Shown one piece after another: positions 59,957 to 64,000 of a DNA stretch of 64,000 nt. The position numbers were made by a program, and so were the translations under genes. Source of the stretch: JAEUIX01 sp964611125 (lineage in GTDB: Bacteria > Planctomycetota > Phycisphaerae > Phycisphaerales > UBA1924); the NCBI GenBank assembly GCA_964611125.1, contig CAZSZO010000015.1, forward strand, positions 12,881 through 76,880. The letters run 5' to 3'. The notes under the pieces were generated by a model that saw only the letters and a list, made by a program, of their open reading frames with translations, had not been told where the DNA came from and made no database searches. The first letter of the stretch is position 1, and each line of letters starts with the position of its first letter.

Positions 59957-61507
59957 TCAATAGCGGTAGTGGTCGGGCTTGTAGGGACCCTCGGGCTTGA
60001 CGCCCAGGTAAGAGGCCTGCGAGGGCGACAGGGTCGTGAGCTTCACGCCGATCTTCTCAAGGTGCAGGCGGGCGACCTCCTCGTCGAGCCGCTTGGGCAG
60101 CACGTAGACCTTGCCGCTGTCGTAGGTGAAGCCCGAGAGCGTGGGCTTGCCGTTGGCGTTGGCCCACAGGTCGAGCTGCGCGATGGTCTGGTTGGTGAAC
60201 GAGGCGGACATCACGAAGCTCGGGTGGCCGGTGGCGCAGCCCAGGTTCATCAGCCGGCCCTCGGCGAGGATCAGGATGCTCTTCTCCTTGGGCGTGCCGA
60301 CGTTGAACACGAACTCGTCGTACTGGGCCTTGATGTTGATGCGCTTGGCTTCGCCCTTCTCGACGCCTCTGTAGAGCGAGGCCATGTCGATCTCGTTGTC
60401 GAAGTGGCCGATGTTGGCGACGATCGCCTTGTCCTTCATCTGCTTCATGTGCTCGAAGGTGATGATGTCCTTGTTGCCCGTGGCGGTGATGAAGATGTCG
60501 GCGGTCGCGATCACCTCCTCGAGCGTCGTGACCTGGTAGCCCTCCATCGCGGCCTGCAGAGCGTTGATGGGGTCGATCTCGGTGACGATCACGCGGCAGC
60601 CCTGGCCCTTGAGGGCCTGGCAGCACCCCTTGCCCACGTCGCCGTAGCCGAAGACCACCGCGACCTTGGCCGAGAGCATCACGTCGGTGGCGCGGTTCAG
60701 CCCGTCGATCAGCGAGTGCCGGCAGCCGTAGAGGTTATCGAACTTGCTCTTGGTGGCGCTGTCGTTGACGTTGATCGCGGCGAAGGCGAGCGTGCCGGTC
60801 TTCTGCATGTCGTACAGCCGGTGGACGCCGGTGGTGGTCTCCTCGCTGACGCCCTTGATGGCCTTGATGACCTTGGTCCAGCGGCCGGGGTTCTTCTTCT
60901 GCTCGTCGGTGAGCAGGTTCAGGATCACGCCCCACTCCTCGGGCTCGCTGGCGGCGTTGAAGGCCGGGACCTTGCCCGCCTTCTCGTACTCGGCGCCCTT
61001 GTGAACCAGCAGCGTCGCGTCGCCGCCGTCATCCAGCAGCAGGTTGGGCCCCTCGCCGTCGGGGAAGCGCAGGGCCTGCTCGGTGCACCACCAGTACTCG
61101 GGCAGCGTCTCGCCCTTCCAGGCGAAGCAGGCGATGCCCCGGGGATCGTCGATCGTGCCCGTCGGGCCCACAACGACCGCCGCGGCGGCCGAGTCCTGCG
61201 TGCTGAAGATGTTGCAGGACACCCAGCGCACGTCGGCGCCGAGGTCAACGAGCGTCTCGATGAGCACCGCCGTCTGGACGGTCATGTGCAGCGAGCCCAT
61301 GATCCGGGCGCCGGCCAGGGGCCGCTTGCCCTTGTAGCGGGCCCGCAGGGCCATCAGGCCGGGCATCTCGTGCTCGGCCAGGCGGATCTCCTTGCGGCCC
61401 AGCTCGGCCTGAGTCAGATCGGCGACCTTGAAATCCAGGCCGTTCTTGGCGCGATCGGCCGTGGGCAGGGCGACTTTGGACGGGCGGACGTTGGCGACAG
61501 TGGTCAT
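59957..61507 (-). CDS. ahcY: S-adenosylhomocysteine hydrolase
   Basis: 516 residues. Splits SAH into adenosine and homocysteine, keeping methylation going. NAD-dependent. Visible: FKVADLTQAELGRKEIRLAEHEMPGLMALR (N-terminal), GSLHMTVQTAVLIETL (substrate His), RWVSCNIFSTQD, INVNDSATKSKFDNLYGCRHSL (Asp/Lys/His), VVFGYGDVGKGCC (NAD Gly motif), ATGNKDIITFEHM, IGHFDNEIDM, and the C-terminal KPDHYRY. ATG 61507. The ArsR-methyltransferase regulator ends 33 nt upstream on the same strand; both sit behind one promoter-operator. Confidence 0.97.
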   Translation of the reverse strand: MTTVANVRPSKVALPTADRAKNGLDFKVADLTQAELGRKEIRLAEHEMPGLMALRARYKGKRPLAGARIMGSLHMTVQTAVLIETLVDLGADVRWVSCNIFSTQDSAAAAVVVGPTGTIDDPRGIACFAWKGETLPEYWWCTEQALRFPDGEGPNLLLDDGGDATLLVHKGAEYEKAGKVPAFNAASEPEEWGVILNLLTDEQKKNPGRWTKVIKAIKGVSEETTTGVHRLYDMQKTGTLAFAAINVNDSATKSKFDNLYGCRHSLIDGLNRATDVMLSAKVAVVFGYGDVGKGCCQALKGQGCRVIVTEIDPINALQAAMEGYQVTTLEEVIATADIFITATGNKDIITFEHMKQMKDKAIVANIGHFDNEIDMASLYRGVEKGEAKRINIKAQYDEFVFNVGTPKEKSILILAEGRLMNLGCATGHPSFVMSASFTNQTIAQLDLWANANGKPTLSGFTYDSGKVYVLPKRLDEEVARLHLEKIGVKLTTLSPSQASYLGVKPEGPYKPDHYRY

Positions 61508-61540
61508 GTGAGGCTCCGGGAAGGTCTCGATCAGGGAATG

Positions 61541-62617
61541 TCAGTGCGGTTGGACATCGACGCGCGGGGGGCCCTCGCTGGAGGGCGGGCCCGGAAACGA
61601 CTGGTCAGGAACGGATCCGGCGGCTTCTGCGCTCATGCCGGGTTTGAAGGCGGTCAGGGCGAACAGCCCAGGCCCGCGGGCCTCGCTGTGGGCCGGCAGC
61701 ACGATCACGCGGGGCGACGCGAGCCCCGCGCCCGCCGCCATGCGGGCCATGGCCGGGGCGTCGAAGCCCTGCCAGCGGTGACCCATGCTGTGCCGGAAGC
61801 TCTCGCGGGTGTGCGGCGTCATGTCGACGATCAGGGCCACCCCGCCCGGCTTGAGGATCCGGCCCATCTCGGCCGCGGCAAGCTCCGGCCGGGCCAGGTG
61901 GTGCAGCACCAGCACGCACACTGCCGCGTCGACGCTGCCCGATTCCAGCGGTAGCTGGTCCATGTCGCCCCGGACAAACTCAATGTTCCTGATCCCCGCG
62001 CCGCCCAGCCGCTTGCGGGCGGCGTCGAGCATCGGCTCGCTCTGGTCCACCGCGATCACGCGGCGCACTACCGGGGCCAGCACTTCCGAGACATTGCCCG
62101 TGCCGCACCCGAGGTCGGCGACCACCCAGTGGGGGGGCAGCAGCGAGAGGAGGGCGTGGAACGTGAACGTCCCCCCAAACAGCTCCTCACGCACCGCGTC
62201 CCACTCGCCGGCCATGCGGCCGAAGAACGACTGCGTGTCGGTGCGGCGGTCGGCCAGCACCCCCGCCAGCCGACGCAGGTCATCCGCCTGGTCGGGCCCC
62301 TCGCCCATCTGCTCGCGGACGGCCAGCCAGAGGGTCCGGCTGTCGGAGTCGAGATCATCCATCACCAGGCGGTAATGGGCCGCGGGACCTTCGGCCCGGC
62401 GGGCCAGCCAGCCGCGCCCGGCGTTCCGGCCGCCCGGAAGCTCCGCGAGCACCTTCAAGTGTCGGCTGACAGTCGATTGGGGGAGCTGGAGGACCCGGGC
62501 AAGTTCGCCGACCGACAGCTCCTCCCGCTCGAGCAGGCGGAGGGCCCGCAGGCGGATCGGATCGCCCAGGGCCGCGAGCCGTTCGATGAGCAGGTTGGTC
62601 GGGTCGACGCTCTTCAT
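61541..62617 (-). CDS. ArsR-family regulator fused to a SAM methyltransferase domain (SahR-like)
   Basis: 358 residues. Winged helix, about 6-85: LAALGDPIRLRALRLLEREELSVGELARVLQLPQSTVSRHLKVLAE. Methyltransferase domain about 150-330: VADLGCGTGNVSEVLAPVVRRVIAVDQSEPMLDAAR (motif I), EFVRGDMDQLPLESGSVDAAVCVLVLHHL, RILKPGGVALIVDM. Known ArsR-type SahR regulators control SAM-cycle genes in response to SAH, and ahcY here is the immediate downstream gene. The methyltransferase-like domain may be the SAH/SAM sensor (inference). ATG 62617 (MKSVDPTNLL) is preceded by the operator; the TTG 62662 extension is the -35 box of its own promoter and is rejected. Confidence 0.85.
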   Translation of the reverse strand: MKSVDPTNLLIERLAALGDPIRLRALRLLEREELSVGELARVLQLPQSTVSRHLKVLAELPGGRNAGRGWLARRAEGPAAHYRLVMDDLDSDSRTLWLAVREQMGEGPDQADDLRRLAGVLADRRTDTQSFFGRMAGEWDAVREELFGGTFTFHALLSLLPPHWVVADLGCGTGNVSEVLAPVVRRVIAVDQSEPMLDAARKRLGGAGIRNIEFVRGDMDQLPLESGSVDAAVCVLVLHHLARPELAAAEMGRILKPGGVALIVDMTPHTRESFRHSMGHRWQGFDAPAMARMAAGAGLASPRVIVLPAHSEARGPGLFALTAFKPGMSAEAAGSVPDQSFPGPPSSEGPPRVDVQPH

Positions 62618-62634
62618 CCGTATATCCGGATGAA
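62613..62634 (-). promoter_or_regulatory. 22-bp palindromic operator at the regulator-ahcY promoter
   Basis: TTCATCCG, 6 nt, CGGATGAA: perfect 8-bp arms. It spans from the end of the -10 box through the expected transcription start to the start codon (ATG 62617-62615 lies inside the right arm). This is the position for a repressor that blocks RNA polymerase; the encoded ArsR-type protein is the obvious binder. Confidence 0.75.
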
Positions 62635-62662
62635 TGGTAGAATGCGATCGTGCCCCTGTCAA
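62634..62662 (-). promoter_or_regulatory. sigma-70 type promoter of the regulator-ahcY unit
   Basis: TTGACA (62662-62657), 17-nt spacer, TACCAT (62639-62634). -35 is a full match to consensus. The predicted start, near 62627, gives a leader of only about 10 nt, so translation is nearly leaderless and lacks a Shine-Dalgarno site. Confidence 0.7.
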
Positions 62663-62692
62663 CTGGCTGAGCGGATCAGATCAGCCGCCAAA

Positions 62693-63424
62693 TCACCCGC
62701 CGGCTTCTTCCGGCGCGAGGGCGAAGGTCGGTCCGAGAATCGGCTTCATTGCTCGGATTCTGTTCTGGACCTCGATATTCTGGGGGGCGATGTAGTACGC
62801 CATCCGCAGCCGCCGCTCGGCGTTGACCTTGTCCTGCACGGCCAGGTAGTAGTCCACCAGGCCAAGCTGCGGGTCGACCGTCTGGCCCTGGTCGACCTTC
62901 GCGGCGGTCACGAAGCCGAGCTTGGCGGTGTCGGTGTCGCCCATGCGCAGGGCCGCGCGCCCGAGGCGGAGGTGGTCGCGGACCTCGCCTCGGTCGGAAA
63001 CGTTGGTCTTGAGGAGCCGGATCGCGGCGTCCTGCTGGTTGGACTTGAGATAGGCGTCGATGAGGGCATCGAGGGCCTTTTCATCGTCAGGCCGCTGCGA
63101 ATAGGCGATCTGCAGTTGATCGGACGCCTCGAGGTTGCGGCCGACTCCGAGGAGGGCCCGCCCGTAGTTGGCCCGGACATCGGGCTCGCCGGGCTTCTGC
63201 TCGACATACTGGGCGTACTGCTCGACGGCCTGGGGGTAGAGCCCTGATTCGAGGTAGTGGTCGCCCAGGCGGCGAAGGTCGGCGGTGTTGGGCTTGGAGC
63301 AGCCGCCGAGCGCCAGGGTCAGCGAGCCGCCCAGCGCCAGCAGCAGCAAAGCGCGGCCGGGCCCGCCCGGGCAGGCGCTGGAGGGATGGCGGGAGGGGGA
63401 TGACATGGCGAAGCTGGGGGGCAT
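62693..63424 (-). CDS. TPR-repeat lipoprotein
   Basis: 243 residues. Signal with lipobox LALGGC (Cys about 42), then SKPNTADLRRLGDHYLESGLYPQAVEQYAQYVEQKPGEPDVRANYGRALLGVGR, at least three TPRs, and QDAAIRLLKTN, RLGRAALRMGDTDTAKLGF. It ends with ...IRAMKPILGPTFALAPEEAGG. Resembles planctomycete/outer-membrane TPR lipoproteins that help polysaccharide export or envelope assembly; exact role unknown. ATG 63424 has GGAAGG 7 nt upstream; two other in-frame ATGs flank it. It is on the same strand as, and upstream of, the regulator-ahcY promoter. Confidence 0.82.
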   Translation of the reverse strand: MPPSFAMSSPSRHPSSACPGGPGRALLLLALGGSLTLALGGCSKPNTADLRRLGDHYLESGLYPQAVEQYAQYVEQKPGEPDVRANYGRALLGVGRNLEASDQLQIAYSQRPDDEKALDALIDAYLKSNQQDAAIRLLKTNVSDRGEVRDHLRLGRAALRMGDTDTAKLGFVTAAKVDQGQTVDPQLGLVDYYLAVQDKVNAERRLRMAYYIAPQNIEVQNRIRAMKPILGPTFALAPEEAGG

Positions 63425-63490
63425 GGGTGTCCTTCCAATCGAGGAGTCCATGGTATCGGGCGGGCGGGGCTTTCGCCTCTATGCTTCGTA

Positions 63491-64000
63491 ATGGCGCGGA
63501 TGGTCCTTCTGCTGCACGAGTTGCCTGACGGCTCCTCGCACTTCGACTGGATGATCCAGCGTGCCCGCGGCGACGGCGGGCGCGAGCGCCGCCCCCGCGC
63601 CGGGAAGCGCTGCCTGCTCTCCTTCCGCGTCAGCGACCGCATCGACGAGCCCGGCGTGGGCGCCTTTCGGGGCGAGCGCATCGCCGATCATCGCTTCGCG
63701 TACCTTGACTACGAGGGCCCCGTCGGCGGCCGCGTCGGCGGCTTGCGGGCCAAGCTGCGCCGGGCCCGCGGACGGGTGACGCGGCTCGCGGCGGGGGTCG
63801 TGGTGAAGGTGAAGGAGACCAAGGGCGCCGTGATCATCCGGGCCCGGTTCGAGGGCGGCGAGGAGCACGTCTGGGCCGGCTGGCTGGAGGGCGACGCGGG
63901 GTCGGGCCGGTGGCGGTTCCTGCGGGGCGATGTCTCGCTCGCCGGCCCCGTGGCGGAGTGGCCGAGCGGCAAGATGGTGGCCCGGGGCCCCATCGGCGGA
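63491..64000 (+). CDS. partial protein resembling the LigD 3'-phosphoesterase domain
   Basis: 170 codons open to the window edge, no stop. Starts MARMVLLLHELPDGSSHFDWMIQRA, then LLSFRVSDRID, RIADHRFAYLDYEGPVGGRVGGLRAKLRRARGRV and later VIIRARFEGGEEHVWAGWLEG. The order HE-x-HFDWM, HR-x-x-YLDYEGP-x-x-G-R-G-x-V is like the LigD phosphoesterase (PF13298-type) pattern of HxDxR-less members in planctomycetes; the similarity is weak and inferred from words only. ATG 63491 follows the lipoprotein gene divergently. Codon use is normal for the genome. The C-terminus is missing. Confidence 0.55.
   Translation, partial: MARMVLLLHELPDGSSHFDWMIQRARGDGGRERRPRAGKRCLLSFRVSDRIDEPGVGAFRGERIADHRFAYLDYEGPVGGRVGGLRAKLRRARGRVTRLAAGVVVKVKETKGAVIIRARFEGGEEHVWAGWLEGDAGSGRWRFLRGDVSLAGPVAEWPSGKMVARGPIGG

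Noticed and set aside
61508..61540. SAH riboswitch before ahcY
   Set aside because: Only 33 nt separate the regulator stop from the ahcY start, too short for the known SAH aptamers, and I see no conserved core. Control by the upstream operator is the simpler reading.

Overview
The window is GC-rich chromosomal DNA (about 70% by eye) from a bacterium that looks like a member of the Planctomycetota, most likely class Phycisphaerae. The signs are: a giant exported protein with an LEPR-XLL-like N-terminal motif (PLEQRTLLA) and a C-terminal DPDDLSD dockerin-like tag; a Ser/Thr kinase fused to TPRs; a pseudopilin-like H-T-L-V-E-L-L protein; a ThuA-DUF1080 protein; Tat-exported Gfo/Idh/MocA and TIM-barrel proteins; and a membrane protein ending in a CxxCGYDLTG...CPECG zinc ribbon. 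The assignment is inferred from gene content only. No tRNA, rRNA, CRISPR array or prophage was recognised.

Layout. 0-8 kb: response regulator, secreted protein, Tat-exported amine oxidase, Dps, a second secreted protein, and a kinase-TPR gene on the minus strand. 8.2-16.5 kb: one 2755-residue beta-repeat surface protein, followed by an 84-nt perfect-looking hairpin. 16.7-20.4 kb: aldehyde dehydrogenase and RidA (a pair resembling the 2-aminomuconate branch of tryptophan breakdown), then queC-queE for preQ0 synthesis. 20.4-25.4 kb (minus): birA, a TPR protein, a single-span membrane protein and an ECF sigma factor broken by a frameshift. 25.5-28.8 kb (minus): ThuA-DUF1080 protein, zinc-ribbon membrane protein and exported sugar isomerase-like protein. 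28.8-34.4 kb (minus): FHA-GAF-SpoIIE phosphatase, TgpA-like transglutaminase and DUF58 protein. 34.5-38.1 kb (minus): thioredoxin-fold protein, a candidate small RNA with its own promoter and terminator, an orphan protein and a POT peptide transporter with a large extra loop. 38.2-43.3 kb: apbE, Gfo/Idh/MocA protein and haem-motif membrane protein (plus); lgt and tatD (minus). 43.5-47.9 kb: an AT-richer, Cys-rich exported protein with the same DPDDLSD tag, a pseudopilin-like protein and a small membrane protein. 47.9-49.2 kb: about 270-bp tandem repeats packed with hairpins beside a Y1 (IS200/RAYT-type) transposase. 49.2-59.8 kb: membrane protein, rhomboid protease, efp-aroK, two tandem FkbM methyltransferases, holB, fliS and a double-length fliD. 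59.9-63.4 kb (minus): ArsR-methyltransferase regulator with ahcY under a clear promoter/operator, and a TPR lipoprotein. The window ends inside an open reading frame that resembles the LigD phosphoesterase domain.

Functional themes. Several genes serve the cell surface: the giant repeat proteins, Lgt, the rhomboid protease, the POT transporter and the Tat-exported enzymes. The flagellar pair shows a motile stage. The regulator-ahcY unit looks like SAH-responsive control of the methyl cycle. A feature of the whole window is in-frame Gly- or Pro-rich runs inside otherwise conserved enzymes (ALDH, ApbE, AroK, SpoIIE phosphatase, POT transporter), produced by G-run/C-run DNA. The strongest candidates for undescribed biology are the small RNA at about 35.1-35.3 kb, the repeat/transposase array at 47.9-49.2 kb, the long hairpin at 16.57-16.65 kb and the split sigma factor at 24.7-25.4 kb.
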